A stretch of DNA of 41,716 bases from an uncultured Eubacteriales bacterium (lineage in GTDB: Bacteria; Bacillota; Clostridia; Christensenellales; Aristaeellaceae). The stretch lies in the NCBI GenBank assembly GCA_902787835.1, contig CADAHU010000008.1:1-41716 (forward strand), given 5' to 3'. A program made the translations under genes and the position numbers. Positions 1 through 7,372 of this stretch are shown here, in pieces (within the stretch, counting starts at the first letter, position 1; the number at the start of each line of letters is the position of its first letter). The notes under the pieces are model-generated. The model searched no databases. It saw nothing but the letters and a program-made list of their open reading frames with translations, and was not told the DNA's origin.

Positions 1-184
1 TGAACGACTTGCCCTTATATCCACCGCGCAGGGGACGGTAAAAAACGGGAAAGCCGTCATCCAATACAATGGAAGCGCTGATGATCAGAAAAGCAGGAAG
101 GGCAATGAGCGTCATCGGAACGGCAAGAAGAAAACCGATCGCTCGTTTTATATATCGGTTATACAAACCGTTATAGCCAGCCAT
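1..184 (-). CDS. Sugar transferase (undecaprenyl-phosphate glycosyl-1-phosphate transferase), 3' end outside window
   Basis: Only the first 61 codons are present; the gene runs off the left edge. Read on the minus strand from the ATG at 184, the protein begins MAGYNGLYNRYIKRAIGF, then a hydrophobic helix (about residues 17-38), then FPVFYRPLRGGYKGKSF. This matches the start of the bacterial sugar transferase family (PF02397, WcaJ/CpsE type): a basic YIKR entry, a membrane helix, and a PVFYRQ-RVG-like segment. The family moves a sugar phosphate from a nucleotide sugar to the lipid carrier undecaprenyl phosphate at the inner face of the membrane, the first step of exopolysaccharide or capsule repeat assembly. 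A GAGGTG ribosome site precedes the ATG. The position as last visible gene of the loaP-kinase-LCP operon supports this reading. Confidence 0.8.
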   Translation of the reverse strand, partial: MAGYNGLYNRYIKRAIGFLLAVPMTLIALPAFLIISASIVLDDGFPVFYRPLRGGYKGKSF

Positions 185-238
185 GGACACCTCGCAATCG
201 ACGGGAGTGAAACGGGGGATAAACGAGCGCGGCCTTCC

Positions 239-2728
239 TTATTTGCTCACCACGGCGATTGCGAAGGTGATGCCGACCAGCCGTTCCCATTGCGCCTTTT
301 CCAGCACCACATTGACGCGGCCATCGGCAAGGCCGACGCCCTCCTGGACGATCCATTCCACGTCGCTTCCCTGGCCGGGAATGCCGAAAAGCACATAGAC
401 CGGCTCATCTGCGGCGTAGGGGGTCTGGAAGGTATAGCTCAGGGTGATGGTGGGTTCATCTTCAATATCCTCGGGCAGAATGCCGGCCACGAATTCGTTG
501 ATGGTGCGGAATTCAGCGGGCACCTGCTCGCGCACCTCGGCGGGGAAGCGAGCCAGCGCGCCGGCGGAATAATCCGCCTCTTCGTGCTCGGGGTGGGTAA
601 CCAGGGAAGCCAGGTCCAGCTCGGCATTGCCGTTCAGGTAGGAGAGCTCCAGCGTAACGGCTTCGATGCTGTCGTCCGCTGTCCGGATGGAGCGCATGCG
701 GGCGGGCACGATGGCCTGGGCCCAGGATACGTTTTCCTCGATCCAGTAATCGGTGAGCTCGCGGGTGTAAAAATCAAAGTAGATGTTGGTGTAAATGGGG
801 ATCAGCGGCAGCAGCTCGGAGAAGCGCTGCTGGAACAGAACCCATTTTTTCATGTAGCTGAGGATGTCGCCCGGTTCGGTGCGGTCCATATCCAGGGACA
901 GAGCGTACAGCTCCTGATAAACGGCCGCCAGCGAATCGGCATCGGCCTGCGCCGCGGCGGAGGCGTCCGCGAAGAACAGCGCCGGATCAAAGCTGATGTT
1001 AAAGTTGTCGCCCAGATAGATCAGATCCAGCGCGTCAAACTGATGGGTGCTGTGGGTTTCTACAATGGCTTCGAAATCAAGCGGCACCAGCGTCAGCGAA
1101 ACGCCGACCTCGGACAGATGATCCTTGAAGTCGGTCAGGAAGGTCTGCTCCAGGCTTTCGTCGTTTGGGTAGCCCAAGGTAAGCTCCAGGCGCTGGAGGC
1201 TCCCATCGGCCATGCGGGCGCGCATCGTATCAACGCCCGGCGTGAAGGGGGAGCCCTGCTCGTTCAGCGTCCATCCGGCCTGGTTCAGAAGCGTATTGGC
1301 GGCAGCTGTATCCAGCGGATAGCGGGTCAAGCCTTCCAGATTAAGCTTTTCCCAGTCAGCCTGAGCCTTCTCGAAATCGGCAATATCGGCGGCGGTGGCG
1401 TCCTCAGGCAGGTGCACGGGATAGGGGATAGCGCCAACGGACGCGCTGTACATCCATTGTCCCAGGCCGTAGAGGGCATCGGTTTTCAGGCCAAAAGGCC
1501 CCACGTAGTCGGCGATGAACTGATCGTCATCCAGGCAGCGGGCCACCGCCTGGCGCAGCTGCAGCTGCTGAGTCAGCGGGCTTTCGGGATTGAAGAAAAT
1601 ATAGGTCAGGCCGATGCGGGGATATGTGCTGCGGGTGTACTGGGGGCTTTCGGCGCAGAGGGCCAGACCCTGGGCAATGGCGGAGGCCAATGTCGTTTTG
1701 TTCAGCAGGGCAAACTTGCCTTCCTGCAGATCCTGGATCATGGTATCGTTATTTGCCAGGGTGTAGGTCAGACGCTGGATGCGCGGCTTTTTGCCGTCTT
1801 CATTGCCCTTGTAATAGGGGTTGATCTCGAATTTCGCATTTTGCCCATCATAGGAGATCAGGCGATAGGGGCCGGAAACCGGATCGGGATGGATCTGATA
1901 GCCGGTGACCGGATCCAGGATCGTCTGCCGCAGCAGATCGGCGGTGAAGGGGCTGCCTTCAGCGGCGGGATCCTCGCTGCCGATGTACGCGCCCTCCCCG
2001 TCATCATACACAGCGCAGCCGGGCGCCAGGATGTGGATGGGGTAGGGGTAGAAGGCCAGACGGGAGAATTCATAGAAATAGGGGAGCGCGTCCGCCCGGA
2101 CGGTGAACTGGATCAGATTATCGGAGATCAGGCGCAGGCCGGAGATGAAAGGCGTTTCACCCGCGGCATATTCCTTATAGCCCACCAGAAAATCCAGATT
2201 CATGGGACGCCCGCCCAGCTCGGAGATCAGCGGGCTGCTTTGCAGCAGGGCGGAGAAGGCGTAATCCCGGGCGTTGATGGGCGTGCCGTCGGAATAATAC
2301 AGATCACTGCTGATCGCCATCAGGTAAACGCGGTTGCCTTCCTCATCATCGGTCACCATCGCGCCGGAAACCACCGAGTAATCGAACCGGAAATAGCTGT
2401 TGGCGGTGTCCCAGGTGACCAGATTATAGCCGTTCACCAGATAGCGCACATCGATATCGCTGGTATCGTTGCCCCATAGATCCGTAAAGAACTGGCCATG
2501 CAGCGGATTGGGGTTGCCGATGGTGATATCGCTGTAATCATAGGGCACAAGCTCCACGTCCGCCCAGAGATCATCTTCAGATAAATCATCGGCCGCCTCT
2601 TCTTCATCGTCAAGCAGGAGGATTTCCTCCTCGCCGTCTTCCGCATGGAAGGTTTCTTCCTCGGCATATCCGGCGGCTGTGCTGATCAAGAGGAGAAGGG
2701 ATAAAAGGATGCAGAATGCTTTTTTCAT
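239..2728 (-). CDS. Extracellular solute-binding protein, family 5 (peptide-type), orphan in EPS operon
   Basis: An 829-residue secreted protein. Residues 1-22 form a signal peptide (MKK, then a leucine-rich core, ending AAGYA before EEE) with no lipobox cysteine. A very acidic linker (about residues 23-55) follows. The rest reads as an SBP_bac_5 fold (oligopeptide/nickel-binding type): an early NPLHGQFF segment, the LYYSDGTPINARDYAFS segment typical of family 5, and LRQAVARCLDDDQFIADYVG in the second lobe. Usual length is 500-600, so it is long; the C-terminal 150 residues look like an added beta-rich part. No permease or ATPase genes are adjacent. It sits 43 bp after the small secreted protein in the polysaccharide operon, with a CAGGAG ribosome site. 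The role is unknown: a polymer- or peptide-binding surface function is possible, and transport with a distant permease is equally possible. Confidence 0.8.
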   Translation of the reverse strand: MKKAFCILLSLLLLISTAAGYAEEETFHAEDGEEEILLLDDEEEAADDLSEDDLWADVELVPYDYSDITIGNPNPLHGQFFTDLWGNDTSDIDVRYLVNGYNLVTWDTANSYFRFDYSVVSGAMVTDDEEGNRVYLMAISSDLYYSDGTPINARDYAFSALLQSSPLISELGGRPMNLDFLVGYKEYAAGETPFISGLRLISDNLIQFTVRADALPYFYEFSRLAFYPYPIHILAPGCAVYDDGEGAYIGSEDPAAEGSPFTADLLRQTILDPVTGYQIHPDPVSGPYRLISYDGQNAKFEINPYYKGNEDGKKPRIQRLTYTLANNDTMIQDLQEGKFALLNKTTLASAIAQGLALCAESPQYTRSTYPRIGLTYIFFNPESPLTQQLQLRQAVARCLDDDQFIADYVGPFGLKTDALYGLGQWMYSASVGAIPYPVHLPEDATAADIADFEKAQADWEKLNLEGLTRYPLDTAAANTLLNQAGWTLNEQGSPFTPGVDTMRARMADGSLQRLELTLGYPNDESLEQTFLTDFKDHLSEVGVSLTLVPLDFEAIVETHSTHQFDALDLIYLGDNFNISFDPALFFADASAAAQADADSLAAVYQELYALSLDMDRTEPGDILSYMKKWVLFQQRFSELLPLIPIYTNIYFDFYTRELTDYWIEENVSWAQAIVPARMRSIRTADDSIEAVTLELSYLNGNAELDLASLVTHPEHEEADYSAGALARFPAEVREQVPAEFRTINEFVAGILPEDIEDEPTITLSYTFQTPYAADEPVYVLFGIPGQGSDVEWIVQEGVGLADGRVNVVLEKAQWERLVGITFAIAVVSK

Positions 2729-2771
2729 GGTGACGCTCCTGTTCTTTGGACATGCGGAACAAAGGGAAAGG

Positions 2772-3179
2772 TTACTCGATGCAGACGCCCAGGTTCATGA
2801 TGGTGGCGCCGATGCCCAGCGGGGTATCGTAATCCTCAATGTTATAATACCCCGGTACGTAGATCACGGTAAACTCCATATCCCGTGTGGGATGGGATAC
2901 AGTGATAAAATACTGAGTGGGCGTGTGACTGGGAATATCCGGGGAGGGCACGGTAATGGTCTGATCGGTATCCACGTGGTCGGTTTCATCGGGCGCGGCG
3001 GGCGTGCCATCGGGGTATACATAATGAATGATGACTTCGTAGGTGGTCTGGTGATCCTCGATGATATCCTCGATATCGGGCGGCGTTACGGGCGCTTCAA
3101 TGGAATCCACGGCGGACGCCATCAGCGGCGCCACGATGATCAGGGAGAGGGCGAGGAGCAGCGATACAAGCTTTTTCAT
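2772..3179 (-). CDS. Small secreted protein, MucBP-like repeat
   Basis: A 135-residue protein with a clear signal peptide (MKKLVSLLLALSLIIVAPLMASA, cleavage likely after ASA). The mature part contains YEVIIHYVYPDGTPAAPDE followed later by FTVIYVPGYYN, which resembles the MucBP/mucin-binding-type unit (a V-x-Y-x-D-x-x-G-x strand, then a closing V-x-Y strand). There is only one such unit and no LPXTG or membrane anchor, so it would be released or held by partners. It lies between the LCP gene (39 bp upstream) and the binding-protein gene in one operon, with a CGGAGGA ribosome site. The family assignment is a pattern judgement. It could instead be a lineage-specific surface protein of unknown role. 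Confidence 0.6.
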   Translation of the reverse strand: MKKLVSLLLALSLIIVAPLMASAVDSIEAPVTPPDIEDIIEDHQTTYEVIIHYVYPDGTPAAPDETDHVDTDQTITVPSPDIPSHTPTQYFITVSHPTRDMEFTVIYVPGYYNIEDYDTPLGIGATIMNLGVCIE

Positions 3180-3218
3180 GGTTGCGGTCCTCCGTTTTTT
3201 CTGTGGTCGAGTCTAGGG

Positions 3219-4232
3219 TTACTCTTTTGTGTATAAATGGCGCATGATCCAATCATGGGTGCTGTTTTCCGCGGGGTAAAATTCCATATATCCGCTCTCT
3301 CCGATGCGGTATTCGCCCGCCAGGTATTCCACCGGCAGCACCGTATAGCGCAGGGAGCTGTACACCTCCTCCAGCAGCTCCTGATCGGAGAGGCTGGCGG
3401 CGGCGTTTTTTTTGAGCGCTGTCAGCACCTGCGCTCCAAAGCCGGTATCGGCCGACAGCTTTTCACGCAGCCGGATGATGGCCTTTTGCATGAACTCGCT
3501 CTGCCGGCCCATGCGCTCCAGGTTGGTGCCCTCGCCCACCGATTTTCTGGCGCGGACAAAGGTTTCCGCCTGGCTGCCGGTCAGGGTGACTGTGCTGCCC
3601 AGGGTCCAGGCGGGGTCAACGCTGGTCATGTCGTCGGGAACCACCACCGTTACGCCGTCCAGCAAATCGTTCAGGACGGATACGGCGCTGTAATCCACCA
3701 TGTAATAGCCGGTAATCTGAATTTCGCCGCCCAACAGGTTTTGCACTGCCCGCTGGGTATAGCGCGCGTTCTCGGTTTTGTTTGCGCCATAGCTGTGCGC
3801 CAGGCAGATCTGCATGACGCGCGTGCCGGTTTCCCGGCCATACACGCTGAGCACCGTAGCCTCGGCCATGGCGTCGCGGTCGATCTGCAGCTGGTGGATC
3901 TGCTGGTTGGTATGGTCGATGGCCAGCAGCAGCAAAAAGTCCGCCTGGCCGCCGTTCCTGTACCGGCTGGTGCTCACGCCCTCGCTGACGCTGGCGCCAT
4001 GATCGATGCCGCCGATCAGCAGGGTGGTGACCGCCGGGGTTTTGCGGTAGCGATCCCCCTGATATTCCACCGCGCCGGACTGCATGAATTCCGCGGTCCC
4101 CTCCGAGCGCTCCTCGGGGTACTGCTCCTTCTGGGATTCGTCAATGTACTTGAGCCAGCCAAGCAGCAGCGCCAGCGCGATCATGCAGAAAATTGCGGTG
4201 CGTATCAGGATTTTTCTTCTGTCGGCGCTCAT
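3219..4232 (-). CDS. LCP (LytR-CpsA-Psr) family protein
   Basis: A 337-residue protein anchored by one N-terminal helix (about residues 9-26) with the rest outside the cell. LCP enzymes move lipid-linked glycopolymers (teichoic acid, capsule) onto peptidoglycan. Seen here: TTLLIGGIDHG (LCP strand 1), QADFLLLLAIDHTNQQIHQL followed by QIDRDAM (the DTxxLxxxxP-x-RD equivalent with the conserved Arg-Asp), DLLDGVTVVVPDDM, and the late RMGRQSEFM arginine motif that contacts the pyrophosphate. The start overlaps the stop of the kinase gene by 4 bp (ATGA), so the two are translationally coupled. The third motif reads VGEGTNLERMGRQ rather than GD-x-x-R-x-x-RQ, a mild variation. Context supports attachment of the operon's polysaccharide to the wall. 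Confidence 0.85.
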   Translation of the reverse strand: MSADRRKILIRTAIFCMIALALLLGWLKYIDESQKEQYPEERSEGTAEFMQSGAVEYQGDRYRKTPAVTTLLIGGIDHGASVSEGVSTSRYRNGGQADFLLLLAIDHTNQQIHQLQIDRDAMAEATVLSVYGRETGTRVMQICLAHSYGANKTENARYTQRAVQNLLGGEIQITGYYMVDYSAVSVLNDLLDGVTVVVPDDMTSVDPAWTLGSTVTLTGSQAETFVRARKSVGEGTNLERMGRQSEFMQKAIIRLREKLSADTGFGAQVLTALKKNAAASLSDQELLEEVYSSLRYTVLPVEYLAGEYRIGESGYMEFYPAENSTHDWIMRHLYTKE

Positions 4233-5764
4233 TGCTTATGGCTCCTGTGCCGGAGGGAGGATTTTTCTTTTTTCTCCTTCCCGGTGTCATCCTTGCCGTA
4301 GTAGGAATAATATCCGCCGCCGTACTGATAGTAGTACCGCTTCTGCGCCAGCTTTTTCAGGCTAACGTTATTGATCACGCAGCCGATGACAGGAGTTTTT
4401 GTCTGTTCCATGGTTTTTTGCATCTGCTTGAGCGCGCCTTTGGTCTGCTTGTTGTATTCCAATACCAGCAGGCTGCCATCGCAGTGCTTGGCGATTTCCG
4501 CTGCGTCGATCACGATGCCCACCGGCGGCGTATCCACCAGCACCAGATCGTATCCGCTCCCGACCGTTTCCATCAGCTGCTCAAACTCCTCGGAGGTCAG
4601 CAGCGGCAGCGGGGTCTTGACCGTTTCACCCACGGGGATCAGGTGCAAATTGGGGATGTTGGTGGGGTAAAGGATGGCCTCCATGGCGCATTGGCCGGAA
4701 AGATAATGGGCCAGGCCCAGTTTGGTATGGACGATGTGGTACTGGCCGATCAGCATGGATTTGCGGAGGTCGGCGTCGATCAGCAGCACCTTTTTGCCGC
4801 GCCTGGCCATGCTGGCGGCGATGCGGATGGTCAGGAAGGACTTTCCGTTATTGGCCTCATGGCTGGTAATGGCGATGCGCCGGGCAGCCTTTCCGGCAAA
4901 CAGAATGCCGGAGCAAATGGTATTGATGGCTTCGTCGCCCGCGTAGTCCAGAGATAGATCCCTGCGGATCACGGCGGTATGCGGGGGAACGGCCTCCACA
5001 TCGAAGCGCGTCACGATTTCATTGTCCTTGAACTCCTGTACGGAGAGCGCGCCCAGCGTTGCCAGCCCGGAGGATTTTTCGATATCGTCGGCGGTGCGCA
5101 GCTTGTCATCCATCAGATAGAGAAACACCACGATGGCCGCGGAGACAAACAGCCCGATCAGGAAGGCGTTGATCACGGTGGATTTAAGATTGGGGGAGAT
5201 GGGCGCGCCGGGAACCTGGGCCACCTCCAGCAGCTGGGGCTTGCGCAGCTCCATTTTTTCGGCGATAAACTCCTGCACCACCTCGGCGTAGGTATCGGCC
5301 ATCAGCTTCGCTTCTTCCGGATTGGAGGATTTAACGTTGATATACAGCAGATGGGAGCCGTCCGGATTGCTCACCGATACCATATTGGTCAGCTGCGAAT
5401 AGCTGTAATTGAGTCCCAGGCGCTCGTCCACCATTTCGTGCACGTGCCAGATCTTGAATACCTCCTGGTAATCCTTGGCCAGGCTGGAGCCAAGCTGGAT
5501 ATCGGAGAGGGAGATGGCGGTTTCCGATCCGGCGATATAGATCTTGCTGGTGGCCTGGTAGATCGGCGTCACGTTGGTTTTTACATAAATCCCGGCGGCC
5601 GCCGCAAAAACAATTGCGGTGAGCAGGATCCAGTGGATATTCTCGAGCAGGCGGAAGATCAAAGATACCCAGTCGATGCCGGTATAATACCGCGCCGTGC
5701 TCTCCGGGGGAAGCGCCTGGATATTTTCGTTTGTCTGGTTTCCGCTTGGAAGCTGTTCTGTCAT
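4229..5764 (-). CDS. Fused Wzz-type chain-length regulator and bacterial tyrosine autokinase (BY-kinase)
   Basis: A 511-residue fusion. The N-terminal half is a Wzz domain: a membrane helix around residues 38-58, an extracellular part, and a second helix around 190-212 preceded by the proline-rich APISPNLKSTV entry. The C-terminal half is a CpsD/CapB-type kinase: Walker A HEANNGKSF, Walker A' KVLLIDADLRKSM, Walker B YDLVLVDTPPVG, and a tyrosine-rich tail KRYYYQYGGGYYSYYGK as autophosphorylation cluster. In Gram-positives the two halves are usually separate proteins (CapA/CapB); here they are joined as in proteobacterial Wzc. It controls polymer length and export. The gene starts 38 bp after loaP and overlaps the LCP gene by 4 bp. 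Confidence 0.9.
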   Translation of the reverse strand: MTEQLPSGNQTNENIQALPPESTARYYTGIDWVSLIFRLLENIHWILLTAIVFAAAAGIYVKTNVTPIYQATSKIYIAGSETAISLSDIQLGSSLAKDYQEVFKIWHVHEMVDERLGLNYSYSQLTNMVSVSNPDGSHLLYINVKSSNPEEAKLMADTYAEVVQEFIAEKMELRKPQLLEVAQVPGAPISPNLKSTVINAFLIGLFVSAAIVVFLYLMDDKLRTADDIEKSSGLATLGALSVQEFKDNEIVTRFDVEAVPPHTAVIRRDLSLDYAGDEAINTICSGILFAGKAARRIAITSHEANNGKSFLTIRIAASMARRGKKVLLIDADLRKSMLIGQYHIVHTKLGLAHYLSGQCAMEAILYPTNIPNLHLIPVGETVKTPLPLLTSEEFEQLMETVGSGYDLVLVDTPPVGIVIDAAEIAKHCDGSLLVLEYNKQTKGALKQMQKTMEQTKTPVIGCVINNVSLKKLAQKRYYYQYGGGYYSYYGKDDTGKEKKEKSSLRHRSHKQ

Positions 5765-5802
5765 GGCTGAACTCCGTTCTTGCGTATGGAAAAGCGACGG
5801 AT

Positions 5803-6312
5803 TTATCCTCCGCTCAAGCCTTCGTCGGTTACGATTTCAAATTCCACCCAGGTTTTGATGGTCCTGTGGGCAAAGGGGATCTCGATCTGCATGCGTCCTT
5901 TCTGGCGGTTGACCTTCAGGATGCGTGTCTCCACGCCCTCGTATACGCCCTCGCAGATGCGGATCATCTGGCCCTCCTGGTATACCTTGGTCTTGCCGAT
6001 GACGCCATCCTTGTGCAGCAGCATCAGGGCAAACTGCTCGTCGCCGCCGGTCAAACGGTATTGGCCGTCCCCGTCGCTCAGGCAGCGGATGACCCCATGG
6101 ATCGTCCTTACCGCGGCGATATCCAGCGCCTTCTCCAGATACAAAAAGACGTATCCAGGCAGCAGATCATGCACGATGTCCACCATATCGCCCTTGTGCC
6201 AGGTGTGCTGCACCTGCTTGGGGCAGATGGCGCGGCAGCCAAATTTTTCCTCGGCTGTTCTGGCAACATAGCCGCATTTGACCGTTTCGCAAAAAAGACA
6301 GTAAATATACAT
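5803..6312 (-). CDS. loaP: LoaP-type NusG paralogue, transcription antiterminator
   Basis: A 169-residue protein beginning MYIYCLFCETVKCGYVA. The start at 6312 is chosen because GGAGGA lies 9 bases upstream and the NGN domain begins at once; the open frame continues upstream to 6717 but that part resembles nothing. NGN features: a short first strand, CRAICPKQVQ, and LLPGYVFLYLE (the PGY-F motif). The C-terminal KOW domain is YQEGQMIRICEGVYEGVETRILKV. Specialised NusG paralogues such as LoaP ride with RNA polymerase and suppress termination across long polysaccharide and secondary-metabolite operons, usually recruited by an RNA hairpin in the leader. Being the first gene of an exopolysaccharide operon behind a long leader is the typical setting. 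Gene symbol is by family resemblance. Confidence 0.85.
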   Translation of the reverse strand: MYIYCLFCETVKCGYVARTAEEKFGCRAICPKQVQHTWHKGDMVDIVHDLLPGYVFLYLEKALDIAAVRTIHGVIRCLSDGDGQYRLTGGDEQFALMLLHKDGVIGKTKVYQEGQMIRICEGVYEGVETRILKVNRQKGRMQIEIPFAHRTIKTWVEFEIVTDEGLSGG

Positions 6313-6370
6313 GCGAAAACATCCTCCGGGCATGGCTCCGCCAGGACGGCCCGGATTGATCCGTGTCGCC

Positions 6371-6405
6371 TGGGCGCTGTTTTTGCAGGAAGCGCAGCCC
6401 GCCCA
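6371..6405 (-). promoter_or_regulatory. Leader hairpin of the loaP operon, candidate antiterminator-recruitment element
   Basis: In the roughly 300-nt leader between the promoter and loaP, the minus strand can fold TGGGC, bulge GG, GCTG, a 15-nt loop, CAGC, GCCCA (9 pairs plus a two-base bulge). LoaP is known to need a leader RNA hairpin, so this is a candidate by position. The pairing is seen; the function is inferred. Nothing else in 6313-6610 reads as a gene. Confidence 0.35.
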
Positions 6406-6616
6406 GCAAGTCGTCTGGTACGGGATGGAAGCTTCCGTTGAGGGGATGGGCGGATGAACGGCTGCGCGTCCCGGGATGGGAGGACACAGGTCAATCATCA
6501 GCTTTTCGGAAGGGACAGCGCGCTTTTGCTGGGATCGGATCAGCGATTCAAGCCGCGAAATCCGGCGTGGGCGTCCTGCCGTCGGGGCGAAAAAACAAAG
6601 CTTCTTCACCACCCTG

Positions 6617-6645
6617 ATTATACCATATCCGATGTGCAAAGTCCA
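6617..6645 (-). promoter_or_regulatory. Promoter of the loaP-exopolysaccharide operon
   Basis: On the minus strand: -35 TGGACT (6640-6645), 17-bp spacer, -10 TATAAT (6617-6622) preceded by TGG, an extended -10. Transcription would start near 6610, leaving a leader of about 300 nt before loaP. Confidence 0.7.
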
Positions 6646-6694
6646 TATCCGCCAGCTCATAATTTTGACATAATTGAGAATAAACAGCTGCCGA

Positions 6695-6710
6695 TTGCGC
6701 AATTGCGCAA
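6695..6710. promoter_or_regulatory. Perfect 16-bp palindrome upstream of the loaP promoter, candidate operator
   Basis: TTGCGCAATTGCGCAA reads identically on both strands. It lies about 50 bp upstream of the -35 box of the loaP promoter (centre near -92 from the inferred start). The position suits an activator site. The binding protein is unknown. No gene is seen in the surrounding 6646-6836 stretch. Confidence 0.45.
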
Positions 6711-6836
6711 CAATCATTTATTTTTTTGTGCCATGTCGGATTGCCGATCATCCAGATGGATTCTTTCTGCCGGTATGCCGCAAAAAATCGGTGGCGCGGA
6801 TGGGCTGAAACCCGTAATAAAGCCGCTTGTTTCATC

Positions 6837-6876
6837 AAAAAAGACAGCGAACCGTTTTGATCCGCTGTCTTTTTTA
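6837..6876 (-). terminator. Rho-independent terminator after the yerC-paaK-ACT operon
   Basis: Minus strand: AAGACAGCG, 13-nt loop, CGCTGTCTT followed by a run of T. Flanking A and T runs on both sides would let it work in both directions. It lies about 50 bp after the ACT-domain gene. Confidence 0.85.
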
Positions 6877-6925
6877 TTGATTCTGAGCGAAGGGAAAGCG
6901 AGCGTTTTCCCATCCCTGGTCAGGA

Positions 6926-7360
6926 TTACATCCGGTCCAGCGCTTCCTGGTCCACCAGCTGGATGCCCCGGCCGGTGAGCACGGCGGATGCCTTGTTGGC
7001 ATCGGCCACCTTAAAGATCATGTAAGCGCCGCTGATGTTTTTGCCGCCCTGGAAGGCGTACATGTAGTCCACGTTGATATTCTCTTCGGTGAGGATCTGC
7101 AATACCTGGTTAAGGCCGCCGGGCACATCCGGGATCACCACGCCCAGCACGTTGCTGATGCTGTAGACGAAGCCCATGTCCTTGAGGGCGGTGGAGGTTT
7201 TGTACACATCGTCCACGATGATGCGCACGATGCCGAAATCGCTGGTTTCGGCCAGGGTGAAGGCGCGGATGTCGATGTTGTGCTCGGCCAGCACGGTGGT
7301 CATGGAAAGCAGCGCGCCGGGCTTGTTTTCCATAAAGACGGAGATCTGTTTTACGCTCAT
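6926..7360 (-). CDS. Tandem ACT-domain amino acid-binding protein
   Basis: A 144-residue protein made of two ACT domains. The first starts VKQISVFMENKPGALLSMTTVLAEHNIDIRAF (about residues 3-70). The second starts VPGGLNQVLQILTEENINVDYMYAF (about 76-144), followed by YMIFKVAD. ACT domains bind small ligands, mostly amino acids, at the interface between subunits. Proteins of this size are often encoded beside phenylacetate-CoA ligase genes in clostridia, as here (12 bp after paaK). The ribosome site is GAGGAGG. It has no catalytic domain, so it is probably a ligand sensor that acts on a partner enzyme. Confidence 0.85.
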   Translation of the reverse strand: MSVKQISVFMENKPGALLSMTTVLAEHNIDIRAFTLAETSDFGIVRIIVDDVYKTSTALKDMGFVYSISNVLGVVIPDVPGGLNQVLQILTEENINVDYMYAFQGGKNISGAYMIFKVADANKASAVLTGRGIQLVDQEALDRM

Positions 7361-7372
7361 TTTGATGCCTCC

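Noticed and set aside
290..2479. 729-codon open frame on the plus strand over the binding-protein gene
   Set aside because: Mirror frame of a GC-rich gene: Gly/Val/Ala/Gln/His-rich, no domain pattern, no ribosome site. The same applies to plus-strand frames at 3237-4301, 7280-9055, 9108-10622, 12903-14366, 23726-25696, 27063-28403 and 37190-38527 and to minus-strand frames at 15802-18168, 19366-20469 and 32035-33741.
6666..6671. TTGACA on the plus strand as a rightward promoter
   Set aside because: No -10-like hexamer at 16-18 bp and no rightward gene follows.
6313..6717. Upstream extension of loaP to a 304-residue protein
   Set aside because: The extra 135 residues resemble nothing, run through the inferred promoter and leader, and a good ribosome site marks ATG 6312.
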